From DMER01 sp003451645 (lineage in GTDB: Bacteria > Pseudomonadota > Alphaproteobacteria > Micropepsales > Micropepsaceae): 64,000 nucleotides of DNA. The DNA is taken from the NCBI GenBank assembly GCA_031976175.1, contig DALYLR010000004.1, forward strand, positions 60,254 through 124,253, written 5' to 3'. This document shows, one piece after another, positions 18,257 to 26,633 of the stretch; position 1 is the first letter of the stretch, and each line of letters starts with the position of its first letter. Both the position numbers and the translations under genes were made by a program. The notes under the pieces were generated by a model. It was not told where the DNA came from, did not search any database, and was given only the letters and a program-made list of their open reading frames with translations.

Positions 18257-19450
18257 TTAGCGTTGACCGGGCGGCACTACGCGAACCCGCGCCGCAGCAG
18301 CCTTCGCCGCGTCCCTGGCCGCAGTCACATCGGCCGCCCTCGCCAAGGCAACGCCCATACGCCGCTTGGCAAAGGCTTGCGGTTTGCCAAACAGGCGGAC
18401 ATCCGTTCCACGCACCGTGAGGGCCTCGTCGAGACCCTCGAACAGCACGCCCTCGGCCTCAACGCCGCCATAGATTACCGCAGACGCAGCGGATCCGGTG
18501 AGCCGCGTGTCGACCGGCAGCCCCAAAATCGCGCGCGCATGCAGATCGAATTCGCTTTGCACCTGAGACGCCAGCGTCACCAGGCCAGTATCGTGGGGCC
18601 GGGGCGAGACCTCAGAGAACCAGACCTCGTCCCCTTTGACGAACAACTCGACACCAAAAATGCCCCAGCCACCCAGCGCATCGGTGATCTTGCGCGCATA
18701 GTCTTGCGCGACGGCAAGGGCCGCCTCTGGCATCGCATGGGGCTGCCAACTCTCCACGTAATCGCCCGCGACCTGCACATGGCCAATGGGCGCACAGAAA
18801 TCCGTGCCGCCTGCATGGCGGATAGTCAGCAGCGTGATCTCGTAGTCAAAGTCGATCTGCCCTTCAACGATGACGCGGGGCTGCTTGACGCGGCCCGCCT
18901 CCATGGCCTGCGCCCATGCGCCGTTGAGCTCGGCCATCGTGGTCACTCGCGATTGCCCTTTGCCGGACGACGACATGACCGGCTTCACAAAGGCGGGCAG
19001 CCCAATGCCGCCCGCAACCGCCGCCTCCAACTCCTGGAGAGACGAGGCAAACGCATAGGGCGAGGTGGGCAGACCGCACTCCTGGGCCGCAAGCGTGCGG
19101 ATGCGCTCCCGGTTCATCGTCACATGCGCGGCCCGCGCGGTCGGGACAACACGCGCAACGCCTTCAGCCTCAATGCTGACAAGCGCATCGGTGGCGATCG
19201 CTTCGATTTCTGGCACGATCAGATGCGGCCCCTCCTGCGCCACCAACGCACGCAAGGCCGCGCCATCGGTCATGTCGATCACATGCGCGCGATGTGCCAC
19301 CTGATGACCAGGCGCATTGGCATAACGGTCGACAGCGATGACTTCGACGCCCAAACGCTGCAAGGAGATGATGACCTCCTTGCCCAACTCACCAGCGCCG
19401 AGCAGCATCACGCGCGTGGCAGAGGGCGATAGCGGGGTTCCGATGCGCAT
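18257..19450 (-). CDS. purT: Formate-dependent phosphoribosylglycinamide formyltransferase PurT
   Basis: 397 residues. The N-terminal domain carries VMLLGAGELGKEVIISLQRLGVEVIAVDRY, the ATP-grasp domain carries PAFVKPVMSSSGKGQS and WGIFGVELFVKGDEVWFSEVSPRPHDTG, and the C-terminal part carries RLFGKPQAFAKRRMGVALA. The enzyme makes formyl-GAR from GAR, formate and ATP, giving a folate-independent route for the third purine step. It is unlinked to purD, which lies 39 kb away in this window. Confidence 0.96.
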   Translation of the reverse strand: MRIGTPLSPSATRVMLLGAGELGKEVIISLQRLGVEVIAVDRYANAPGHQVAHRAHVIDMTDGAALRALVAQEGPHLIVPEIEAIATDALVSIEAEGVARVVPTARAAHVTMNRERIRTLAAQECGLPTSPYAFASSLQELEAAVAGGIGLPAFVKPVMSSSGKGQSRVTTMAELNGAWAQAMEAGRVKQPRVIVEGQIDFDYEITLLTIRHAGGTDFCAPIGHVQVAGDYVESWQPHAMPEAALAVAQDYARKITDALGGWGIFGVELFVKGDEVWFSEVSPRPHDTGLVTLASQVQSEFDLHARAILGLPVDTRLTGSAASAVIYGGVEAEGVLFEGLDEALTVRGTDVRLFGKPQAFAKRRMGVALARAADVTAARDAAKAAAARVRVVPPGQR

Positions 19451-19479
19451 GGGTGTGATCCTTCTGACGGCGGCGCGCT

Positions 19480-19692
19480 TCAGAGATCATCGTCCTGCTC
19501 TCGAAGCGCGCGGAAATACCCATAAGCCGCGACTCCAGCATAGGCAAGAACCGCCACCATGATGGCCACCAGGCTCCAGCCAATCGCTTCCGTCGACCAG
19601 CCGAAAAACGCCTGCGCGGCAGCGAGGGCGAGGCCCGCCAAGCCCCCGCACGCGAAGAGCAGGCCCATCTCAACCAGCCATCGCGGTGCCAC
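19480..19692 (-). CDS. Small two-helix membrane protein, unknown function
   Basis: 70 residues with two hydrophobic segments (about 8-28 and 38-60: IGWSLVAIMVAVLAYAGVAAYGYF), separated by a short polar loop and followed by an acidic end EQDDDL. It lies between ilvC (6 bases upstream) and purT (29 bases downstream) on the same strand, so it is probably cotranscribed with ilvC. No family recognised. Confidence 0.65.
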   Translation of the reverse strand: MAPRWLVEMGLLFACGGLAGLALAAAQAFFGWSTEAIGWSLVAIMVAVLAYAGVAAYGYFRALREQDDDL

Positions 19693-19698
19693 GCGAGT

Positions 19699-20715
19699 TT
19701 AGTTCCTTGTCTGGTCGACCAGCTTTTTCTCTTTGATCCAAGGCATCATGGCACGCAGTTTGGCGCCCACCATTTCGATCGGATGCTGACTTCCGCGCTG
19801 GCGCATCGCCTTGAAACTCGGCTGGCCTGCCTTGTTCTCAAGGACCCAATCGCGCGCAAACCGCCCCTCTTGAATGTCGAGCAGAACGCGCTTCATTTCG
19901 GCTTTGGTCTCCGGCGTGATGATCCGTGGCCCGGTCACATACTCTCCGTACTCCGCCGTATTGGAGATCGAGTAGTTCATATTGGCGATGCCGCCTTCAT
20001 AGATCAGGTCCACGATCAGCTTCACCTCGTGCAAGCATTCGAAGTAGGCCATCTCAGGCGCATAACCCGCCTCAACCAAGGTCTCAAAGCCAGCCCGGAT
20101 CAACTCGACCAATCCGCCGCAGAGCACCACCTGCTCGCCAAAGAGGTCTGTCTCGCATTCCTCGCGGAAGGTGGTCTCGATGATCCCGCCACGCCCGCCA
20201 CCAATGGCAGACGCATAGGACAGCCCCAGGTCCTGCGCGCGGCCGCTGGCATTTTGGTGTACCGCGATCAGGCAGGGCACGCCCGCCCCACGCGCATATT
20301 CCGCGCGCACAAGATGCCCAGGCCCCTTAGGCGCCACCATTAGGACGTCGAGATCGGCCCTAGGCTCGATCAGGCGGAAATGGATGTTGAAACCATGCGC
20401 AAAGAGGAGTGCTGCGCCCTGCTTCATGTGGGGCTTGAGATCATCGCGCCAGATATCCGCCTGCCCCTCATCGGGCGTCACAATCATCATCACGTCGGCC
20501 CAACGTGCGGCCTCGGCAACATCCATGACGGGAAAGCCCATCGCCGCTGCCTTGGCGGACGAGGCCCCGGGCCGCAAGGCCGCCACCACGTCCTTCACGC
20601 CCGAATCGCGCAGGTTCAGCGCATGCGCATGGCCCTGACTGCCAAAGCCCACAATGGCGACCCGCTGGTTCTTGATCAGACTGACATCCGCGTCGCGGTC
20701 ATAGAAAATGCGCAT
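19699..20715 (-). CDS. ilvC: Ketol-acid reductoisomerase IlvC
   Basis: 338 residues, the usual length of class I KARI. The Rossmann motif VAIVGFGSQGHAHALNLRDSG (from about residue 19) binds NADPH. The knotted helical domain follows with FREECETDLFGEQVVLCGG (metal-binding Asp/Glu) and YFECLHEVKLIVDLIYEGG. It converts acetohydroxy acids to dihydroxy acids, the second step of valine and isoleucine synthesis, downstream of IlvBH encoded nearby on the same strand. Confidence 0.97.
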   Translation of the reverse strand: MRIFYDRDADVSLIKNQRVAIVGFGSQGHAHALNLRDSGVKDVVAALRPGASSAKAAAMGFPVMDVAEAARWADVMMIVTPDEGQADIWRDDLKPHMKQGAALLFAHGFNIHFRLIEPRADLDVLMVAPKGPGHLVRAEYARGAGVPCLIAVHQNASGRAQDLGLSYASAIGGGRGGIIETTFREECETDLFGEQVVLCGGLVELIRAGFETLVEAGYAPEMAYFECLHEVKLIVDLIYEGGIANMNYSISNTAEYGEYVTGPRIITPETKAEMKRVLLDIQEGRFARDWVLENKAGQPSFKAMRQRGSQHPIEMVGAKLRAMMPWIKEKKLVDQTRN

Positions 20716-20908
20716 CGATAAGGAACTCCTATTTGGCAGTTAGAACTCTGAACCTATTCTGAACTCTGGACGGCAGAACCGCTGTCGTTGGGGGGCTTGT
20801 GACCGTCATCACCTGGCGCCAGTGTTGCGTGGACCGGGCAGATGTTTTGCCATATTCGTCAGGCATCGACAGGCCGCTTTGACAGCACCACCTTGGGAGG
20901 AGACCGCT

Positions 20909-21385
20909 ATGAACAAGTATATCGCGCTTGCCGCTGTTGCTGCTTGCTTTTCGCCTTTGTCCGCGTTCGCTGAACCGCCCAGCTATCCGCTCATTTGCAA
21001 AGGTGGCCCGGGCATGCGGATGATGGTCAATCATGACGTGCCCGACGGCGTGAACACTGGCGCGACGCACATGACCGTCTTCTTTCAGGCAGCGGGCGTT
21101 GCTGCCAATCCTGGGCCTGGTCAATGTGTGTGGATGGACCGCACCTTCCGCCCTGGCGAGCCTGAGAGCTTCAAGCTGAAAGGGAATGTGGAGTTCGCCT
21201 TCCAAGTCTATGGCAATGGCCGCCTCGCGCGCGATGGAAGCGGCTGGCGCCTTAGCCCTGAAGGCTCTGGCCCTGAGGCACAGGACTGGAAGGAAATTGT
21301 GGACGGCATGTTGAATGGCGGGACCTTTACAGTTCAGGTCTACAACGCCGGCTCGACCATGCTTGTCACACGCGTCGGACCGTAA
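20909..21385 (+). CDS. Secreted protein of unknown function
   Basis: 158 residues from ATG 20909 with GGGAGGAG upstream. A clear signal peptide (1-21, MNKYIALAAVAACFSPLSAFA) is followed by a short mature domain with YPLICKGGPGMRMMVNHD, one further Cys (QCVWMDR) and a VTR ending. Two cysteines could form a disulfide in the periplasm. The plus strand is chosen over the competing minus-strand frame because of the signal peptide and ribosome-binding site. It stands alone between ilvC and ilvH, both on the other strand. Confidence 0.75.
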   Translation: MNKYIALAAVAACFSPLSAFAEPPSYPLICKGGPGMRMMVNHDVPDGVNTGATHMTVFFQAAGVAANPGPGQCVWMDRTFRPGEPESFKLKGNVEFAFQVYGNGRLARDGSGWRLSPEGSGPEAQDWKEIVDGMLNGGTFTVQVYNAGSTMLVTRVGP

Positions 21386-21408
21386 GGCAGGCTGAAGGAC
21401 GGAGGCGC

Positions 21409-21969
21409 TCACAACGCCTCCGCCCCGCGCGAAATGGCGACCACACCGGTCCTGCTCACCTCGACCAGGCCTAAGGGCCGCATCAGGTCCACAAAGGCAT
21501 CGATCTTTTGCGGCGCGCCGCTGACCTCAAACACGAAGGAGCCATGGGTGGTATCGATCACCCGGGCCCTGAAGACCTCACTCATGCGCAGGGCCTCGAC
21601 CCGCTTCTCTCCCTGCCCCGCAACCTTGACCAGGGCCATTTCGCGCTCAACCGCCGGCTTGTCCGTGGACAGATCGATGACGCGGTGCACGGGCACGAGG
21701 CGCTCCAACTGCGCCTTGATCTGAGCGATCACATCGGGCGTGCCAGAGGTCACGATCGTGATGCGCGAGGTGTGATCGAGATGATCGACCTCGGCCACGG
21801 TCAGGCTCTCGATGTTGTAGCCGCGCCCGGAAAACAGGCCGATCACACGCGCCAGAACGCCAGCCTCATTGTCGACCAGAACCGCTAGGGTCGTGCGGAT
21901 CACAGGCGCCTTTTCATCGACCAGGAAATAGGCCGAGCCCGGTTGGCCGGTTGAGTTCGCATTGGGCAT
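21409..21969 (-). CDS. ilvH: Acetolactate synthase small (regulatory) subunit IlvH
   Basis: 186 residues from ATG 21969, just after the ilvB stop. The N-terminal ACT domain TLAVLVDNEAGVLARVIGLFSGRGYNIESLTV begins at about residue 24, and a second ferredoxin-like domain follows, ending LGLVEVSRTGVVAISRG. The subunit activates IlvB and mediates valine feedback inhibition. Tight coupling with ilvB ensures stoichiometric synthesis. Confidence 0.96.
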   Translation of the reverse strand: MPNANSTGQPGSAYFLVDEKAPVIRTTLAVLVDNEAGVLARVIGLFSGRGYNIESLTVAEVDHLDHTSRITIVTSGTPDVIAQIKAQLERLVPVHRVIDLSTDKPAVEREMALVKVAGQGEKRVEALRMSEVFRARVIDTTHGSFVFEVSGAPQKIDAFVDLMRPLGLVEVSRTGVVAISRGAEAL

Positions 21970-21971
21970 GG

Positions 21972-23726
21972 CTAGACCATCACCTTTCCGGCCGCCGTCA
22001 CTTCCGTGGCCCCAATCCCCTCGCCCAACAGCATTTCGTTGTGCGCAGCCCCTGACGGGATCATCGGATAGCAATTCTCGTCCTGCGCCACATGGCAATC
22101 GAACAGCACGGGCTTATCCGTATTGATCATCTCAAGGATCAGCGCGTCCAACTCTTGAGGCTTTGTAGCGCGCAAACCAACGCCGCCATAGGCCTCCGCC
22201 AATTTGACAAAATCGGGCAAAGCCTCGGAGTAGGACTGAGAATAGCGCCCGCCATGCAGCAATTGCTGCCACTGGCGCACCATGCCCATCCATTTGTTGT
22301 TCAGGATAAAGACCTTGACCGGCAGCCTGTACTGCACGGCGGTCGATAGCTCCTGCATCATCATTTGGATAGAGGCCTCGCCCGCAATATCGATGACGAG
22401 TGCGTCGGGATGCGCGACCTGCACACCAACCGCAGCGGGCAGGCCATAACCCATGGTCCCAAGGCCCCCGCTGGTCATCCAGCGGTTGGGCTCCTCAAAC
22501 CGGTAATATTGCGCCGCCCACATTTGATGCTGCCCCACCTCTGTGGTGATAAAGGTGCGCCGGTCGCGGGTCAGCTGGTAGAGCCGCTCAATCGCCTGCT
22601 GTGGCTTGATGACGTCCTCGCACGGGCGGTAGCCCAGGCAATTGCGGGCCCGCCACGCATCGATCTGCATCCACCAGGTGGTCAGCGCCGCCTTGTCCAC
22701 GCGCACCTGCTTGGCTTTCCAGAGGGCGATCATCTCTTCGAGCACATGCGTCGCATCCCCCACAATGGGTACGTCCACCCGAACGGTCTTGTTGATCGAT
22801 GAGGCGTCGATGTCGACATGGATCTTGCGCGCACCTGGCGCAAAGGCGTCCAGCCGCCCAGTCACCCGGTCATCGAAGCGCGCGCCAATATTGATCATCA
22901 CATCGCACCCATGCATGGCCAGATTGGCCTCATAGGTGCCGTGCATGCCCAGCATGCCAAGCCATTGCGGATCGCTCGCCGGATAGGCGCCCAGCCCCAT
23001 CAGGGTCGAGGTGATGGGAAAGCCCGTCATCCGCACCAGCTCGCGCAGAAGTTCCGACGCCCGCGGGCCGGAGTTGATCACCCCGCCGCCCGTATAGAAC
23101 ACGGGCCGCTTGGCGGATGCCATCAGCGCCACAGCCTGCTCGATCCGGCGCTGGTCGCCCATTTTGGCGGGCGCATAGGTTCTGTGCGTGATATTTCCCG
23201 GGCCCACATAAGGCGCGCGCTTGAACTGCACATCCTTGGGGATGTCAATGACCACAGGGCCGGGGCGTCCGGCCGTCGCAATATAAAAGGCCTCATGCAT
23301 GATGCGCGGCAGATCGGCCACATTCTTGATCAGCCAATTATGCTTCGTACACGGACGGGTGATACCCACCGTGTCCGCCTCCTGAAAGGCGTCATTGCCG
23401 ATGAGATGGGTTGGCACCTGCCCGGTGATGCAAATGAGGGGTATGGAATCCATGAGCGCATCGGTCAGCCCGGTGACGGCATTGGTTGCGCCCGGTCCCG
23501 ATGTCACCAGCAGAACGCCTGGCCGCCCCGTCGAGCGCGCATAACCCTCCGCCGCGTGAGCCGCACCTTGTTCATGCCGCACCAGGATGTGCTCGATCCC
23601 CTCGGCCGCGAACAAGGCGTCATAGATCGGCAAGACTGCGCCGCCCGGATAGCCGAAAATATGGGTCACCCTATGGTCCTTCAGCGCTTGCACCACGATT
23701 TCGGCGCCACTCATTTCATCAGTCAT
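21972..23726 (-). CDS. ilvB: Acetolactate synthase large subunit IlvB
   Basis: 584 residues from the second ATG (23726), which is better spaced to GGGAG than the ATG at 23732. The three ThDP-enzyme domains are visible: catalytic glutamate in LVRHEQGAAHAAEGYARSTG, the FAD/central domain, and the ThDP domain with MTSGGLGTMGYGLPAAVG and FILNNKWMGMVRQW. It makes acetolactate and acetohydroxybutyrate. The usual ThDP-metal motif GDx-N(25-30)-NN reads GEA here, with Glu where Asp normally sits. Expression is preceded by a leader peptide and attenuator. Confidence 0.96.
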   Translation of the reverse strand: MTDEMSGAEIVVQALKDHRVTHIFGYPGGAVLPIYDALFAAEGIEHILVRHEQGAAHAAEGYARSTGRPGVLLVTSGPGATNAVTGLTDALMDSIPLICITGQVPTHLIGNDAFQEADTVGITRPCTKHNWLIKNVADLPRIMHEAFYIATAGRPGPVVIDIPKDVQFKRAPYVGPGNITHRTYAPAKMGDQRRIEQAVALMASAKRPVFYTGGGVINSGPRASELLRELVRMTGFPITSTLMGLGAYPASDPQWLGMLGMHGTYEANLAMHGCDVMINIGARFDDRVTGRLDAFAPGARKIHVDIDASSINKTVRVDVPIVGDATHVLEEMIALWKAKQVRVDKAALTTWWMQIDAWRARNCLGYRPCEDVIKPQQAIERLYQLTRDRRTFITTEVGQHQMWAAQYYRFEEPNRWMTSGGLGTMGYGLPAAVGVQVAHPDALVIDIAGEASIQMMMQELSTAVQYRLPVKVFILNNKWMGMVRQWQQLLHGGRYSQSYSEALPDFVKLAEAYGGVGLRATKPQELDALILEMINTDKPVLFDCHVAQDENCYPMIPSGAAHNEMLLGEGIGATEVTAAGKVMV

Positions 23727-23744
23727 CGCCATCTCCCGCCCAAC

Positions 23745-23769
23745 AAAAAAGGGCCCGGTCGGGGGCCCT
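23745..23769 (-). terminator. Attenuator terminator upstream of ilvB
   Basis: On the minus strand AGGGCCC-CCGACC-GGGCCCT is followed by six T residues, forming a perfect 7-bp hairpin with U-tract about 20 bases before the ilvB start. Its position between the leader peptide (23798-23839) and ilvB marks it as an attenuator rather than an end-of-gene terminator. Confidence 0.85.
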
Positions 23770-23797
23770 GGTCACGCCGCAGCCATTTCGCCGGGGG

Positions 23798-23839
23798 TCA
23801 ATCCCCGGTGGCCACGGCGCCGCAAATAAGTACCAACAT
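23798..23839 (-). CDS. ilvB leader peptide (MLVLICGAVATGD)
   Basis: A 13-codon frame from ATG 23839 to TGA 23798 encodes Leu-Val-Leu-Ile directly after the start and Val further on. Consecutive codons for all three branched-chain amino acids right before a terminator are the signature of ribosome-mediated attenuation. The stop region overlaps the hairpin CCGGGG-ATTGAC-CCCCGG, which offers an alternative pairing partner. When charged tRNAs run short, stalling at codons 2-5 should favour readthrough into ilvBH. Too short to be found by ordinary gene calling. Confidence 0.8.
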   Translation of the reverse strand: MLVLICGAVATGD

Positions 23840-23987
23840 CTGGGTCACTTCTGATGCAAACTTTCGCATTCACTGCTCGATCAGCAACATTCTTACGCTA
23901 ACCCGCGTGCTGCGCTGCGTCAAGCCCCTCCCGCACCGCATCTCCATTAGCGCCAATGTGGGTGAAGACGGGGTTAAAACCATTAGT

Positions 23988-24278
23988 CTACCCCTCGTCC
24001 AGCAAACGGATTTCAACTGTGCCGCCCGCCTCATAGACAGGATTGCCAGCAACCAAGGCTTTCGCCGCCTCAAGTGACGGCGCGGTAATTCGGACAAACC
24101 CGACAATGGCCGCCGGCGGCGCTACCGCACCAGATTTGCGCACACTGTCGCCCTTACCGATGCTGCTACCCCCTTCAAACACGCCCGCCTTACGCAACTC
24201 CGCAAGATAAGGACCCCAAGCGGCCGTCTCTTCGGGCGAAGTCAGATCGTCATGCATAAGTAACAGAAAATCAGGCAA
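23988..24278 (-). CDS. YCII-like domain protein
   Basis: 96 residues if started at TTG 24278, which overlaps the stop of the upstream gene and gives the family-typical start (M)PDFLLLMHDD. An ATG at 24314 would add 12 residues. The pattern FLLLMHDD, WGPYLAELRKAGVFEGG, SLEAAKALVAGNPVYEAGGTVEIRLL is that of YCII-related/DGPF-type proteins: small dimeric alpha-beta barrels with a conserved His (here in MHDD). Enzymatic role unknown. It is translationally coupled to the TPR gene. Confidence 0.75.
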   Translation of the reverse strand: MPDFLLLMHDDLTSPEETAAWGPYLAELRKAGVFEGGSSIGKGDSVRKSGAVAPPAAIVGFVRITAPSLEAAKALVAGNPVYEAGGTVEIRLLDEG

Positions 24279-24792
24279 CGTGGTCCCCGTCCGCTTTTCC
24301 AATTTCGCCAACATAATAAGTGAGAGCCCGACGGAACCGCGAGAGCGAGCCGTCCGCGTTCATTAACACGCAGGCGTAAAGATGCCGCGCCGCTGCGTCG
24401 GGATCGCCTTCACTTGAGTCAACCAAAGCAGCGAACACGCGCAGGGCCTGGTAATCCGGGTAATGGTTCATTCCCTCAGCGAGAATTTTGCGTGCCTCGC
24501 CGAAGCGGCGAAGATTCCGCAAAGTGCTGCCTGTCTGGACATAAAGTTCCGGTCTGCGGACCTCTGGAAGGTTCGCGATGCCCAGGCCAAAGACTTTTTC
24601 GTAATGGACGATGGCCAGCGCTTCTCGCCCGCACGAATCGTAAGCAGACCCAACCAAATACTGAGCATAGGCATCATGCGGGTGCACTGCATCGATGTGT
24701 CGCAAAGTGACTGCAGCTTGCTCAAAGTCGTCCTCACTGCCATTCAGAAGTGGCGAAAGACTTTTGATACTGTCCTCCAGAGTGGCTGACAT
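24271..24792 (-). CDS. Tetratricopeptide-repeat protein
   Basis: 173 residues from ATG 24792, whose A is shared with the miaA stop (TGATG). Repeating helical pairs include AQYLVGSAYDSCGREALAIVHYEKV and ELYVQTGSTLRNLRRFGEARKILAEGMNHYPD, typical TPR units resembling the small TPR_5-type proteins. Such proteins act as binding scaffolds. The partner is unknown. Cotranscribed with miaA and the YCII-like gene. Confidence 0.75.
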   Translation of the reverse strand: MSATLEDSIKSLSPLLNGSEDDFEQAAVTLRHIDAVHPHDAYAQYLVGSAYDSCGREALAIVHYEKVFGLGIANLPEVRRPELYVQTGSTLRNLRRFGEARKILAEGMNHYPDYQALRVFAALVDSSEGDPDAAARHLYACVLMNADGSLSRFRRALTYYVGEIGKADGDHVA

Positions 24793-25715
24793 CACACCAT
24801 CTCCAGCTGCCGCACGATCTGCGCGTACATCTGCTCCGCCACCTGACCCTCGACGACCGTCCAGTCCGTCATCTGATGCCGGAACCAGGTCATCTGCCGC
24901 TTGGCATAGCGGCGCGTCTGCATCTTGGCGGCCGCGACCGCCTCGTCCAGACCCATCTCGCCTCGCAGATGCGCTGATAATTGCGGCACGCCCAAAGCAC
25001 GCAGCACAGGCTGATCCGGCGCCACCCGCATCGCTATCAATGCCCGTACTTCCTCCAGCGCGCCTTGCTCCATCATCTGATCAAATCTGGTGTCGATGCG
25101 ATGATAAAGCCACTCCCGGTTCGGCTTGATCACATAGGCGCCCGACCACTCCGGGATGAGCGGCTCGCCCTTGATTTCCTGCCATTCGGCAAGGCTTACA
25201 CCAGTCGCCTCAAACACCTCATAGGCGCGGATGAGCCGCTGGCCATCATTCACGCCGAGGCGGGCGGCCATCACCGGATCGCGCTCGGCCAGCAGCGCAT
25301 GGAAGCGTTCAGGCCCCAGATCCTGATGCAACTGGCGGACCTCGACCCGCAACTGCGCATGGATATCGGGAATAGGCGCCAGCCCTTGCGTGAGCGCCGA
25401 GAAATAGAGCCCGGTGCCGCCAACAAAGATTGGCCGAAGCCCTTGCGACCGGCAAACAGTAAGTGCCAGCCGCGCCGCATCCAGCCACCGCCCTGCGGAA
25501 TAAGGTTGCCAGGCGGCAACCGTGCCATAAATGAAATGCGGCACGCCTTGCATCTCGGCCTCGCTGGGCCGCGCGGAGACGACGCGCAACTCCTTATAGA
25601 CCTGCATGGAATCGGCATTAATCACCGCCCCGCCAAGCGCCTGCGCCAAGGCCACGCCGAGGGCTGATTTGCCACTGGCGGTTGGGCCTGCGATAAGCAC
25701 GGCGTCTGTGTTCAT
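24792..25715 (-). CDS. miaA: tRNA dimethylallyltransferase MiaA
   Basis: 307 residues from ATG 25715. The P-loop AVLIAGPTASGKSALG is at the N-terminus, followed by NADSMQVYKELRVVSARPS, FVGGTGLYFSALTQGL and the C-terminal ATRRYAKRQMTWFR (here MQTRRYAKRQMTWFRHQ). It prenylates A37 of tRNAs reading UNN codons. It diverges from serB, whose start is only about 40 bases away, so the two promoters overlap. Confidence 0.96.
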   Translation of the reverse strand: MNTDAVLIAGPTASGKSALGVALAQALGGAVINADSMQVYKELRVVSARPSEAEMQGVPHFIYGTVAAWQPYSAGRWLDAARLALTVCRSQGLRPIFVGGTGLYFSALTQGLAPIPDIHAQLRVEVRQLHQDLGPERFHALLAERDPVMAARLGVNDGQRLIRAYEVFEATGVSLAEWQEIKGEPLIPEWSGAYVIKPNREWLYHRIDTRFDQMMEQGALEEVRALIAMRVAPDQPVLRALGVPQLSAHLRGEMGLDEAVAAAKMQTRRYAKRQMTWFRHQMTDWTVVEGQVAEQMYAQIVRQLEMV

Positions 25716-25754
25716 ATGCCCCACATCATCCAATCCCTGAGGACGAATCCCTCC

Positions 25755-26633
25755 ATGCCGACAGACTATACGTTAGTCCTCACCGCCGCATTAGGCCGCC
25801 TCGATCACAATGCCGCGCATGCCGCGTCCAAGGCCATCGGCCATGGGCTGCATTGGCTGGAACCGGGCACGGCCGCCGAAGCGCCGGTGGGTCAGGACGG
25901 ATTGGCGGCCCGCGATGCGGTGCGCGAGGCTTTGAAAGACTTGGCCGTCGATGTCAACGTCCTGCCCGGAACCGGCCGGCGTAAGCAGCTGCTCGTTGCG
26001 GATATGGATTCCACCATCATCGGCTGCGAATGCATTGACGAGATTGCGGATGTGGCGGGCCTCAAACCGCAAGTGGCGGCCATTACCGAGCGGGCCATGC
26101 GCGGAGAACTGCCCTTCGAAGAGGCGTTGAAGGCACGCGTGGCGCTGTTGAAGGGCCTGCCCGAGGCCACTCTGGAAACGGTCTTCAGAGAGCGGGTTCG
26201 GCTGAACCCAGGGGCACGCACCTTGGTCCAGACCATGGCCGCCAATGGCGCCTACACGGCCTTGGTCTCTGGCGGCTTCACCTATTTCACAAGCAGGGTT
26301 GCGGAGGCGGCGGGCTTTGCCACCCACCGTGCCAATGAGCTCGGGATTGCCGCAGGCTTGCTGACAGGCGCCGTGGCAGAACCCATCCTCGGCCGCGATG
26401 CGAAGCGCGAAACGCTGGAGGGCCTCGCACAATTCCGTGGACTGAGTTTAAGCGAGACCATCGCGGTGGGCGACGGCGCCAATGATCTGGCGATGATCGA
26501 GCGCGCTGGGTTATCGGCCGCCTACCGGGCCAAACCGGTCCTCAAAGCCGCCGCGCAAATCCACCTCGATCACAGCGACCTGACCGCGCTCCTTTATGTA
26601 CAGGGTTACCGCTCCGGCGAACTCGTCAATTGA
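25755..26633 (+). CDS. serB: Phosphoserine phosphatase SerB
   Basis: 292 residues from ATG 25755. The HAD motif I LLVADMDSTIIGCECIDEIAD lies at about residue 75, motif II TALVSGGFTYF, and motif III/IV AVGDGANDLAMIERAG, all as in SerB. An N-terminal ~75-residue region precedes the phosphatase domain, as in many alphaproteobacteria. It catalyses the final step of serine synthesis. Its last 8 bases overlap the end of the convergent TPR gene. Confidence 0.95.
   Translation: MPTDYTLVLTAALGRLDHNAAHAASKAIGHGLHWLEPGTAAEAPVGQDGLAARDAVREALKDLAVDVNVLPGTGRRKQLLVADMDSTIIGCECIDEIADVAGLKPQVAAITERAMRGELPFEEALKARVALLKGLPEATLETVFRERVRLNPGARTLVQTMAANGAYTALVSGGFTYFTSRVAEAAGFATHRANELGIAAGLLTGAVAEPILGRDAKRETLEGLAQFRGLSLSETIAVGDGANDLAMIERAGLSAAYRAKPVLKAAAQIHLDHSDLTALLYVQGYRSGELVN

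Noticed and set aside
18245..19432. 395-codon plus-strand open frame
   Set aside because: Antisense to purT, which has full family motifs. The composition is Arg-rich and no family is recognisable.
20729..21412. 227-codon minus-strand open frame
   Set aside because: Overlaps the plus-strand secreted protein, which has a signal peptide and a good ribosome-binding site.
22818..24077. 419-codon plus-strand open frame
   Set aside because: Antisense to ilvB and its leader, with His/Arg-rich mirror composition.
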